Positions 1 to 10,690 of a DNA stretch of 64,000 nt are shown piece after piece. The notes below the pieces were generated by a model. The model was not told where the DNA came from and ran no database searches. It saw only the letters and a program-made list of their open reading frames with translations. The first letter of the stretch is position 1. Each line of letters begins with the position of its first letter. Made by a program: the position numbers and the translations under genes. This DNA comes from Margaritifera margaritifera. Taxonomy: Eukaryota; Mollusca; Bivalvia; Unionida; Margaritiferidae. Location: NCBI GenBank assembly GCA_029931535.1, contig JAQPZY010001190.1, forward strand, positions 579,001-643,000, in the 5' to 3' direction.

Positions 1-106
1 ATTAAAATACCATATTTGTTTTTACTTTCAAATTGTACAGTAGTTTACATTTAGAAGGACTAAAATGATATGTTTATAGTTTACTATAGTAGGTGATGAT
101 ATGATT

Positions 107-108
<2 letters not shown>

Positions 109-159
<51 letters not shown>
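109..159. repeat. (AT)n microsatellite
   Basis: About 25 uninterrupted AT dinucleotides. It explains the apparent tyrosine-isoleucine ORF on the minus strand here. Confidence 0.98.
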
Positions 160-165
<6 letters not shown>

Positions 166-1134
166 AAATGAAATGATATTTTCATGACACCAGCAGCCCC
201 TAATATGATATGGTATAGCGCCCCAAATAGATAAATGGAGAGGGATGGAATAGTTATTTTTATGTTCGTCATTTATATATTTAACTTTCTATAGAATTTG
301 GTCAGCATACATGATATTTGTTATTTTAAACAATTCTTCACTCCAGTTGCGAGTATACTCCTTTTCGAATATCGATTTTGTGCGTGAAATCATTACCATA
401 TCACCTATTTTGTATTTTTTCTTGGGGGGGGGGGGGGGTCTTCGGAACGGAATCACCATGTAGATTCACAGAAACAATTATTTTAATTTTCTTTTTTTTA
501 CTAGCCTCATGCCATTTTAATGTTTATATGTTTTGTATTGTTGTATTTATCTATCATTTCTGGTAAAACATCAAAATAAAAATATTTATAAGTGCCGGGG
601 CCAGCAATACAGCCTCACACACATCATGACAGGTCATCCTTGGGTGGCAACCAATCACATTTTGCTCTTGTGCCGTAAATCTATCGAGTAATAATCGTAT
701 GCTAATTCCTCCAAAGTGCTTCTTTCGAAGTTTTGACGTACAGGCCGAGAAAACAATTTAACACCACCATAAGCTAGATTTGTGCTTATAAATACATACG
801 ACCCGACTGCAGATACAAAAGTCTACGTCCCAAAACAATTACAGTTTAGGGAAAAAATTGAAATATTGATATAACTACATTAAATTTTGATCAGGTCATC
901 TACATATGCATTCAAACATGCACAACGAATTATAATTTGTTTACGTTAAGTGATTTTTGGTTAATCATGCTAACAGGTATTTTTGTCGAAAAGTTGATAT
1001 CCAAAAATCCAAAAGTTGCACAAAAGTTCCTCGAAGGAACAAACGTTCTACTGGGCGAAAAGAATTTCCAGAAATTTAAGATAAGACCATTTCTTTGTTT
1101 TAACTGCTGAGTGTTGAAACATCTCTGATATATT
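160..1134. other. AT-rich non-coding stretch
   Basis: No coding signal or recognisable element. The one notable feature is a run of 15 G at 424-438, a likely length-variable site and assembly weak point. Confidence 0.7.
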
Positions 1135-2450
1135 TCAGTGATAACAAGATTTTAAAATTAGCTGCTGTGGTGAACATATTGGATGTCAGATTGGCACCAT
1201 TTTTATTTAGGACCAAGTAGACCTCATTGGAAGTCTTTTGGTGAAAACTCTATGTTAATATGACCGTCCATTCAAGGGGAGCAGCGACAGCAAGACTTTC
1301 AAGACAGCCGTCGTGGCAGCCATATTGGATGTACGATTGGCACCATTTTCATTTAGTACCAACTAGGTATCATAAGAAGTCTATTGGTGAAAACCCCATG
1401 TTGATATAAGAACCCTTTTAGGAGGAGTAGAAATAACAATATTTTCAACATGGCCACCATGGTGGCTATATTGAGGATTAATTTGCATCATTTTTATTTA
1501 GGACCAACAAGACACCATAAGAATTCTTCTGATTAAAACCCTATGTCAAAATGACTTTAAATTTAAGGGGAGTAGAGACAACAAGATTTTCAAGATGGCC
1601 ACCATGGTGGCCATATTGAACGTCAGATCAGTATCATTTTAATTTAGTACCAATAAGACATTATAAGAAGTCTTATGGTGACATCCCATGTTGATATGAC
1701 TGTTTTGGCGAAGTCACAATAACAAGATTTTCAAGATGGCTGCCGTGGTGGCCATATTGGATATCAGATGTGCACCATTTCCATTTAGGACCAACTAAAG
1801 ATCATAAGAAGAGTTCTTGTGAAAGCACAATGTCGATATGACCAGCCATCTAGGAGAAGTTGTTATAATAAGATGTTCCAGATGGCCATTGGTGACCATA
1901 TTGGAGGTCAGATTGGCATCATTTTCATTTACGACCAGCTAGACATCACAAGAAGTCTTTCAGTAAAAGTCCGGTTCTGATATGATTATTCATTCAGGAG
2001 GAGTAGTGATAACAAGATCACCATATTGGTTATCTGAACATCACCATTTTCATTTATCACCAACTAGACATCATAAGAAGTCTTTTAGTAAAACTCCCAT
2101 GTTGATATGACTGTTTATTCAGGAGGAGTATTGATAGCAAGATTCACAACAGTGACGGCTATATTGGAAGTCTTCTGGTAAAATCACCATGTCAATCTGA
2201 TTTTTTTGTTCAGGAGGAGTAGCAATAACATGATTTTCAAGATGGCTGTGGCGGATATATTGGACAAAAGATTGGCACCTTTTTCATTTAGGACCAGCTA
2301 GACATCATAAGAAGGTTTTTGGTGAAAACAGTATGACTTTCCGTTCAGGAAGAGTAGCAATAACAACATTTTCAATATAGCTACCATGGCGAGATATTGA
2401 ATGTCCGAGCGGCACCATTTTTATTTAGGACCAACTAGATCATGGGATAA
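1135..2450 (+). repeat. ~145-bp diverged tandem repeat, about 9 units
   Basis: Each unit contains recognisable blocks in the same order: a GATGGC...ATGGTGGCCATATTGGA segment, a CACCATTT block, TTTAGGACCAACTAGACATC, then a GGAGGAGTAG...ATAACAAGAT block. The CACCATTT block recurs at about 1195, 1341, 1486, 1633, 1773, 1917, 2042, 2277 and 2413, giving a mean period near 145 bp. Units differ by many substitutions and small indels, so the array is old. No frame stays open across it. It runs directly into the hairpin-terminated segment at 2483-2640. Confidence 0.85.
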
Positions 2451-2452
2451 AA

Positions 2453-2482
<30 letters not shown>
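2453..2482. repeat. (TG)n microsatellite
   Basis: About 14 TG dinucleotides, placed between the last ~145-bp unit and the GGAC-rich tail. Confidence 0.97.
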
Positions 2483-2487
<5 letters not shown>

Positions 2488-2640
2488 TTCATGGCAATTC
2501 TCCAAGCAGTTAAGGAGGAGTAGTGATAACAAACTTGTGCTAACGGAGGGACAGACGAAGGACGGACGACGGACAAAAAACCGTCCCATAAGCTCTTCTG
2601 GTCTATTACCAGTAGAGCTCAAATGTGTAAAAAGTTGACA
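2483..2640 (+). mobile_element. GGAC-rich, hairpin-terminated repeat end
   Basis: A GGAGGAGTAGTGATAACAA block like those in the upstream array is followed by GGAC/GACGGAC-rich sequence (2545-2575) and a hairpin at 2591-2619. The hairpin has 12-base arms that differ at one position and a CTATT loop (AGCTCTTCTGGT / ACCAGTAGAGCT). I recall similar GGAC-rich tails with AGCTC...GAGCT hairpins as ends of short non-autonomous repeats in bivalves; this is memory, not a search. The array and tail together are probably one element with internally amplified units. Confidence 0.55.
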
Positions 2641-4438
2641 AGTTTCGTTTATGGTCTCAGAATCTAATCATTTTAACTACATATAAATACAAATATGCAT
2701 ACCTAATATCATTTGCCCACCCCAAGTTGTTTTATTAATCACGCTAACAAGATTTGCTATCAAAAAAGCTAATATCGAACAAGTTTAAGAAAAGTGTGTA
2801 CAAAATAAAAATGACTCTAATGGCCTGAATATCTAATCAGGTAATTTATTTATGATCATAATAAAGTGTGTGAAACTTAATGGCTCTAAGTTTAATAGTT
2901 TTTGTGCTATTGCACATTTGGGACAGATATACAGAGATATGATTGTACCGACGAATGGACAATACAGACAGACATCAAGAAAACATGTCCCATTTTGCTA
3001 TTACTGTGGGGCATCAACTATTCCAGAAAATTATACAGGCAAATGTATAAAAATAATCCCAAAATCGAGGTGGGTATCAACTGTCTGAACATTCAAAATT
3101 TGGAGAAAAATTAAATGAACAGTCATTTGATGGCGCATCTAGCAAATGGACTAGACCAAATTTGAGTGTAATCTTTCTCTCTCCCTATCTTGAAGTTGTC
3201 TATCCACCTGCTTATCTTATCTATCGTCCATTCTATCTTTCAATCTTCTTAGGGTCAATATGGGTAGATGGTATCATACTCCATACCATGAAAGAGTATG
3301 TCTCTATTATGAAAAAGATATTAAACAGAATACCATTTTGTATGTGAATATAGGGCTTTTGAATTTAAACTGTATTTACCTAAACATTTTTATGCACACC
3401 CATGAGAGGAGAAATTTTTATCTAGGCTGCAAAGTAAAGGTAAATGTACATCGAGCCCAATATGTAAATTTGTATTATACGCACTTAAACATAGAAAGGA
3501 ACTCCAAGAATAGTGTAATGTATAGCTCATTATTTCTTAAGTAAATATTTTTTCTCTCTCGTTCACATGTTTATTATTTGTTAATTTTACATGTATTATA
3601 TAATTTGGACCAGTGGCCTACATTACTTCAATAAATACATTTTATTTCAATCGACATTATTCCCAACTGTACGGAAAGACAATTTCTGAAAGGATCATTT
3701 ACAGCTAGTACAGCTAGTACGATGAGTGGGCTTAATGGCAAAATACACCGAATAATAATTTGTTTTTTAATGCTGCGTAACTTGTAACAGATTTTTTAAA
3801 ATTCCATAGTACGCATGTTGCTATGAGATTTAAGCATCTTGTATTGATTTGTATCCAATTGTTGCATGAAATTAAACAAGAGATGGAAGCCATTCCATCA
3901 ATTGCATTATTTTATTTGATACCTTATGAAAGAGTTTTTCATTGTTTAAAGTGCAAAAGCCAAATCCCTGAGAAAACCTAATTGTGCTTCCTGATGTGCT
4001 AAATGTTAATTAACACCATTTTTTTCCTGCCTTACTTTTTGGAGAAAAATGTAAAACATAGCAAGCCTGATGCCGGCACTGGTGACAGAAACTCAATGTT
4101 AAATTTCTGTTTCCATGCCCATAACTCAAAAACATGAAGTAGGAATTTCATTATACTTGCTACATTTAATATGTATGGAATTAACATTTCTTTTTTTCAT
4201 CAAAGTCAATTCCAAACCTACTGGGATGGGAGGTGGAGGTGGGGTGGAGAGGTCAACCAAAGATCATCCTTAATGTCTACATATCTTTTCTTAATAGAAA
4301 TCGATGCACATTTGCTATAATACATGCACAATCCTATATTACCAGTATTTAAATTTCTTTTATACATTTAAAATTGCAAGTAATAATAACTTCAGTTTGC
4401 TACAGTGAGTGAATCGGGTTGAAAATCTATAGATGTTG

Positions 4439-4442
<4 letters not shown>
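2641..4442. other. Non-coding, no element recognised
   Basis: AT-rich single-copy-looking sequence. Short open frames at 2852-3088 and 3260-3544 lack recognisable domains and overlap equally open frames in other phases, so I do not call them genes. Confidence 0.6.

Positions 4443-4527
<85 letters not shown>
4443..4527. repeat. (AT)42 microsatellite
   Basis: An 85-bp pure AT dinucleotide run, one of the longest in the window. Confidence 0.98.
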
Positions 4528-4528
<1 letters not shown>

Positions 4529-5479
4529 CGCAATTTTATATTACCAGTATTGACTTTCATCTTAGAACTTCTCATCTTGTATCCCATTTGTGATAACAAG
4601 CTGTTTCAAGATTTTCTGAGTTAAATGTGACAATAATTATTGATGTTCAAAGCTTGAACAAGTAAGCAAAACTTTATTTTCATAGTCTATGATAATAAAC
4701 TTTACATGGTTCAAGATTTATTGGTAGCAATGTAAACCTTACATGAAAACAATAAAGCTCCATTGTCTGACTCATTTAGAGAGTTGTCCTTTGTATTGAT
4801 ATTTTATTCAATGCTCCAGTTACCAGTATATAGAAATAAAGGGTGGCTTTGCCTTCAACACCTTAGATGCCCTCCTCTCTCACTCAGACTCAGTGTTCTC
4901 CATTATGTCCTAGTGCCATCCCCTTTTCTCAAGATCACCAAAGCACCACATTCAAACTACAATTTTATATTAATTCCTCACACTTCCAGCCTAATCCCAT
5001 ATATGATGCAATTTTTAAAAAAAAATCTTTCTTGCATATGCAACACAATAGATGATTTGATTTTAAAGTAAGTCATGAGCAAGAAGTTTGATCACGAAAC
5101 CATGTCACTATAACAAAATTCCTTATGATGACATATGCTCCCTCTTTCCCACTCCCATTTTCCTGACTGGATCACTGAATTTCACATGGATTCTACTCAG
5201 AAGCAGAACTCTCTGTAAGTACTTTCCGTGCATCCTGGGTTGCCAAAAAATAGTTTCATATCTGACATTCCACCAGTCTCATCTTCTAAAACCATATATA
5301 TCTTTTATATCCATTTTCTACAAAAAAATTATTAAAAATGGATGACAATGAAGGAAATCAATAACAAACATTTTTTATATTCAGCTAGTGTTTGAAAATA
5401 CATTTAAGCTTGAAATGCAACTAAAATACAATCATCATCATCAATAAGTCTTATTTAAATAAAGCTTTATTCAATTATT
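4528..5479. other. Non-coding, no element recognised
   Basis: Contains only short open frames without domain signal, such as 4763-5071 on the plus strand. No repeat structure seen. Confidence 0.55.
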
Positions 5480-5496
5480 CTAAATATAATGCTTTG

Positions 5497-5748
5497 TTTT
5501 AGCCCAGTGTTGAACTAAGCTTCCTTTCTTCTCAACTGGACATCCAAATTCTAAAGAATGAGTGTTCAGGACTGCCAGTATTTTAGCCCAGTACTGAACT
5601 AAGCTTCCTTTCTTCTCAACTGGACATCCACATTCTAAAGAATGAGGGTCCAAGACATCTAGTGTTTTAGCCCAGTATTGAACTAAGCTTCCTTTCTTCT
5701 CAACTGGACATCCAAATTCTAAAGAATGAGTGTTCAGGACTTCCAGTG
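5497..5748 (-). repeat. Three exact-length 84-bp tandem repeats, open on the minus strand
   Basis: Units start at 5497, 5581 and 5665 and are each exactly 84 bp. They differ by a few substitutions and no indels. Because 84 is a multiple of three, one minus-strand frame reads through all three units as a 28-residue repeat containing CPVEKKGSLVQ. That frame is open from about 5764 to a TAG at 5480-5482, roughly 94 codons, with no ATG. A pyrimidine-rich stretch lies just upstream on that strand. It could be an internal exon, a gene fragment or a chance-open satellite. I do not recognise the protein. Confidence 0.8.
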
Positions 5749-5764
5749 TAAACAGACAAAAAAG

Positions 5765-6582
5765 AGAGCTCTACGGTTAGATAGTCTACTGTGACCATTA
5801 CACAGAAATACAAACTGTATACTCGATAAAAACATTCTTTAATATAGCAAATCTACTCGCACTGTGTACTATAACTGTGATTTCCCGGAACAATTTCATA
5901 GTACGGGCCATAGATTGCAGTTTTTGACAGCTTTTCATATTCTTCATAATCGTGTCTACTGCTTTGAATATAGAAAAAAGGAAAATCATGAAATGCAACC
6001 TTGGTCATCTCTTTTATACATGTACATGTCGTTGCTTGAAGGCAGTAGTACTACATCCCTAGCCCCACCATCAGAGTCTAAGTTCCTGAAAATATATTCA
6101 ACAAGATTTGTTTTCAATAATTAAAGTTCAGCAATTAAATATGGATTTTTATTCCAACACCTTAATTTCTGGGATTTTCGGATTCCCTTCTTCTGTCCAT
6201 CTGTCTGTTACCACATCTTCTAAATCAATGGGTGGAAAATCACAAACCTTGATAGTAATCTTGTCCCTATGGTAACAATTTGCAAGTGTAGTACTATTAT
6301 TGCTTTCCTTCTCTGAGCTCCCATAAGGGATCAGGGGTTTTCATAGGTACAATATTTCATTTTTCATGGATTTTTCTTGGTTTATTGGGAATGGGGCTTG
6401 GGTCCATCAATCTGAAGAAAACATTTGATCAGTGAGGAATAAGATTTCCAGAAATAAATTCTGAAATGGGAATTCTACATGATTTTGAAATATTTTATTT
6501 TGGGCTTTCGGACAACTTACGTTGAGATTGGGGAATTTTTGGACCCTGAGAAGCCCTAAAAAATCCTTGACTACAGTGACAT
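5765..6582. other. Non-coding, no element recognised
   Basis: AT-rich sequence without a supported gene. The open frame at 5864-6124 on the plus strand shows no domain. Confidence 0.55.
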
Positions 6583-6588
6583 TATATA

Positions 6589-6641
<53 letters not shown>
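6583..6641. repeat. (TA)n microsatellite with one G interruption
   Basis: About 58 bp of TA dinucleotides broken once by a G near 6594. Confidence 0.97.
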
Positions 6642-6644
<3 letters not shown>

Positions 6645-7589
6645 TTTGTAATAGGATGTCACATGATAGATGTACGTCACGTATAATGTAACAGATCCTA
6701 GGTTATGATTATTCTGGCATTCATCAAGTGGTAAGAGGTGTTAGGTGAGGGAGGAAGAAAATGTAATGGAAATTGTGGGGATTTGCTCTGATGTTGTTAT
6801 TTTGTATGATTCATGTACTTGTTATATCTCTAACATTTGCTTGAGTCCTCAAGAACTCTTGGTAGTGAGAGTCCCTGCTTCCAGGACCTCCTGTTTCTGG
6901 TCCCTGGAACCTCAGTTTTTAGAATTTGGCTACAGTTTTCCATATACTGGGCTAACCTTTGAAATAAGTGCAGTCCTGGCCCTTCCGTAAAACTTTACTC
7001 AACATTTCAAGTAAGAAATGTTACTCCAGACTTGAAAATATTGCTCGAAATTGACAAATGCAGCTTTTGGATTGGTCACAATATTTTCAAGTAAGATTTG
7101 GAGTCAAGTAAAGTTTCATGATGGAGGGACAGGAACTTCCATTTTCACATTCCTACAGAGAGTTCTGATCTCCTACATTATTTTTACCTGTCTTCATCAC
7201 TCCTATCACACAAACTCTCTAACATTTGATATCTTATGATATTTGGTTAATGTTATTTTAAGAATAAATACCTTTATGTTCAGAAGCACGCCACCTTAGC
7301 TCAGTGTAAGAAAACATTACTTAAATCAAGTTTATAATACAATTACACACCTACAACAAATATACAGTATACTTTATTTTGTATATGATTCAAGTGCAAC
7401 CAGTCAGTGAATGTGATTACTTGTTTTGGAACAAAGCAATGGTGTCATTGACTATTCTCTGGCATTTTGTGTTTGAAGTCAGCATTTTTAATTCTGATCA
7501 CCAGCATTTTGCGTCAGAGTTTTTTCACACACACCCCGTAAACTGGATAAGCCAGAAATGAATTGACTTTGGCTGTATATGTATTTTAA
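6642..7589. other. Non-coding, no element recognised
   Basis: Short plus-strand open frames at 6745-6990, 7051-7239 and 7379-7561 show no domain or repeat relationship. Nothing else is visible. Confidence 0.5.
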
Positions 7590-7751
7590 CCAACTGGACT
7601 CAACTCATTCTTGCGTATCCATTACACAGTGTCAAACATTTTTCCCACGTATCCATTGAGATGGATACGTGAAAAAAAAATTGACACTGTCTAGTGCATA
7701 CTTTAAAATACAACTTAGTCAACTCATCTTCGCTTATCCAATGTACAAGGG
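7590..7751. repeat. Imperfect palindrome flanked by ~40-bp direct repeats
   Basis: The core is an inverted repeat: 7624-7656 (ACAGTGTCAAAC...CACGTATCCAT) pairs with 7660-7694 (ATGGATACGTG...TTGACACTGT) around a GAG-type loop. It is bracketed by direct repeats at about 7590-7629 and 7710-7749, sharing CAACTCAT and TATCCA blocks. This resembles a foldback element or a collapsed tandem repeat. No coding content. Confidence 0.65.
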
Positions 7752-9114
7752 GTTGGTTCCAATAATATATATGGTGGAGTATAGACTCGAACTGAAAATA
7801 AACTAACATTAAAATTTCCTTAAGAAAGTTGAATATATCTTAGTCTGCATATAAATACATTTTTGGACCAATAAAATAAAAATACAAACTCCCATATATC
7901 ATCGTTCTAATTATCATCGTACTAATTATCATCATACTAATTATGTGCACATTTAGGCTGTTAAGTCCTATTACCGCGTCACTACTTAGTATGCTTAGTT
8001 TTTCATTTTGTCTACTGCACCAGTAATCACTGTGTGATAAATTGGACACAGTGAATGATTTTCATGTCTGATCAACGAGTTCGCCAAAGTTCTGGGTATT
8101 CCGAAATAACCTCTGACGGGAAGCGCTGTAAAGAGAACGTCTTTTACCGCAGCAATTGAGAAATACGGTGACCGTCGATAGTTTGGTATCAAAGTAAAAA
8201 AAAAAATTATGAAATGCTAAATAAAAAAAAACACATTTAATAAAAAATTTCAAATTAAATTCATAAATTTAATTAGGATCTTTGTTTGTCCGAGTTGGAG
8301 GAGATGCATTCAATAATTATGATTTATTATCTTCTTATGTTATATTACATGCCATATTTGAATTTAACCCCAACCTCCGTCAACTTAAATTGTATGCCCT
8401 ATGTCTAGAAAGCACCTTTTATGAATTTTAAGGGATGACAGGGTTCATTATACCTTTATACCACGGATCAAAGAACCCAAACTGAAACAAAACTCACGGG
8501 TTCGACAATACACCCTTAAAGGCCCACACAAGTTAGATAATAAGTAGTTATCGAATAACTTTTGTAATGTGACCAATTGTGCTCGGCATGATTTTATTAA
8601 TGAAAAGTATTTGAAGAAAAAGGATTGGAACTGGATATGGTATGAATGGGATTTGGCCACTTACTTAAATGTGTACATGCAAGGAAAATCTAAGATATTA
8701 TTTTTACCACGAATAGAGTTATTCTTCAAATTTTTAATCTTCACGGCATAGTGAACTTCCTGACATCATTTTTACCTTCAGATGTGACGCATGACGACAG
8801 CGCTGAACGGAAATGCTCAAATTCTGCAGTAATAGGCAGGCCGCGGTAATAGGACGTGGAAGTATAAATCTGGGAGAAAGGATGCAGGTTTCCGCTCAAC
8901 AGGGATTTTTTAATAAAGGAGGAATCTATAATACAACAACAACAACAACAACAATGAGAACAACCAAACTTCACAAGTTCCGGTGTTTTGCAAAACCGAT
9001 ATTTAGCGGAGATGTTGCAGAGTGCAGTGGCATTGTCGTCACTTTTCTTGATTTTCTTTGTAGAAGAGTTCTTATGGTAAATCATACATAGCAGATCTAC
9101 GCCTACAGTTTAAT
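7752..9114. other. Non-coding; one (AAC)n tract
   Basis: The only defined feature is an (AAC)7 tract at 8933-8953. Opposed open frames over it at 8741-9085 (minus) and 8813-9091 (plus) are consequences of that tract and carry no domain. Confidence 0.6.
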
Positions 9115-9555
9115 TATTCCGCTAAAACGATTTACTATTCAATTATACAAATTTAGTAATCCATCAGAACGATTTAGGAATCCGTTAGAAATATTTACTA
9201 TTTTGTTAGAACGATTTACAAATCAGTTAAAATGATCTAGTAATCCGTTATAACGTTTTACTAAACCTTTCGAAAGATTTACTAAGCCGTTCGTACGATT
9301 TACTAATCCGTTATAACGTACTACTAATCCGTTATAACCAATTAATAATCCGTTATAATGATTTGCTGATCAGTTAGAACGATTTAGGAATTCGTTCAAA
9401 CGATTTACTCATCCATTTCAACGATTTACTAATCCATTTCAACGATTTACTAATCCATTTCAACGATTTACTAATCCATTTCAACGATTTAGTAATCCAT
9501 TAGAACGATTTAACAATCCGCTGAAACAAATTAGTAATCAGAACGATTTAAAAAC
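9115..9555. repeat. 21-bp minisatellite, about 20 units
   Basis: The unit is close to AACGATTTACTAATCCATTTC. Outer units (9115-9400 and 9490-9555) are heavily diverged, with GTTAGAACGATTTA variants. Units at about 9403-9486 are nearly identical, as expected if the array has been re-homogenised in its centre. There is no open frame through the array. Confidence 0.9.
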
Positions 9556-10690
9556 TTTTTCAGTGGCACTATATCGACGGCGTAATAATTCAGTATTGGC
9601 TACTTGACAAAACAATAAGTTTTATCCAAGCTCCATTGGAGTGCTGTGCTAACCCGTGTATGACACTCAATCATTTGAGAACAGTGCAGATCCAGCTCAG
9701 TAACATTATGTGAAGGAGGATCTGGGTCTGCGCTGTTAACTTTATATCATAAGCAGAAAGAATATGATAGACCATGTTATGCCGCCGCATTGTGCGAGGG
9801 CAGATCTTGGTCTATGATGTTCGCAGGTTAGCAAACATTATGGAAACAAATACAGTAGATGTGAGAAGATCACAACTGATAATCTGTCCATCCGAACTTA
9901 GCTCTTTAGAGACCGTTCCATCCACTCTATCACGATTGATATTGACCCAAGAGATTCGCCGATAATAGGAATGATAAGCAATTGCACGGGAGAGACCTTT
10001 AATATCTTTCGAACGTGTTTTATGTATGAAAGACTCAACTGTAATTCATACCTAAAATGATCGTGATTGAATTAAAAGAAAATATTCATGAATGATTCCC
10101 TGTTGACGTTCGCTATTAGTGGTTACCTTTAACATCATTAGCACAATGCTGGTTAAATGTTATTCCCGATATAATCTTAATGGTGTCCATTTACACGTGT
10201 CCTCTCTTATACCTTTGTGTAACTCTTTGCAGCCCACACATTTAGACAATAGCCGGTTGAAATTGCACTAAATGATCATAATCATAATGGTTGTGTTGGT
10301 TGAAATATCGCGCATAGTTAAATTCCTCAATTAAAAGGTGACGCAGATCACAAGGTGGGAGAAAAAGATGTCTCCAAAGGTTCTCATTACCTTGAATGGA
10401 TGATGATTATTTAAGGTTTATGTGCACTTTTTGATTATTACACCATATGACTTCCAATGAGCACAGCAGAAACTATACATTGTAACTAATTTTAACTGAT
10501 AAGAGTACCTAGATTACAGTATTGTAATTACAAATAGGTAAACATAATTAATCTACTGCCACTTAACCAAGCAATTAATTATTTTTTTTAGTTTCTAACA
10601 CTTCACCAGAAAACGACAAAGCAGAAAACATTTCAAAACTGTTTTGAAATAACATCTATAAATGTATCTGTGAGCACATGCACGCGTGTC
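9556..10690. other. Non-coding, no element recognised
   Basis: The open frame at 9774-9965 (plus) shows no domain. A short interrupted inverted repeat (CAGATCC...GGATCTG) lies near 9684-9726. Confidence 0.5.

Noticed and set aside
84..272. Minus-strand ORF with a Tyr-Ile repeat
   Set aside because: It is a translation of the (AT)n microsatellite; the same applies to 4360-4599.
3260..3544. 94-codon plus-strand ORF
   Set aside because: No domain, no splice context, and overlapping frames are equally open; treated as chance.
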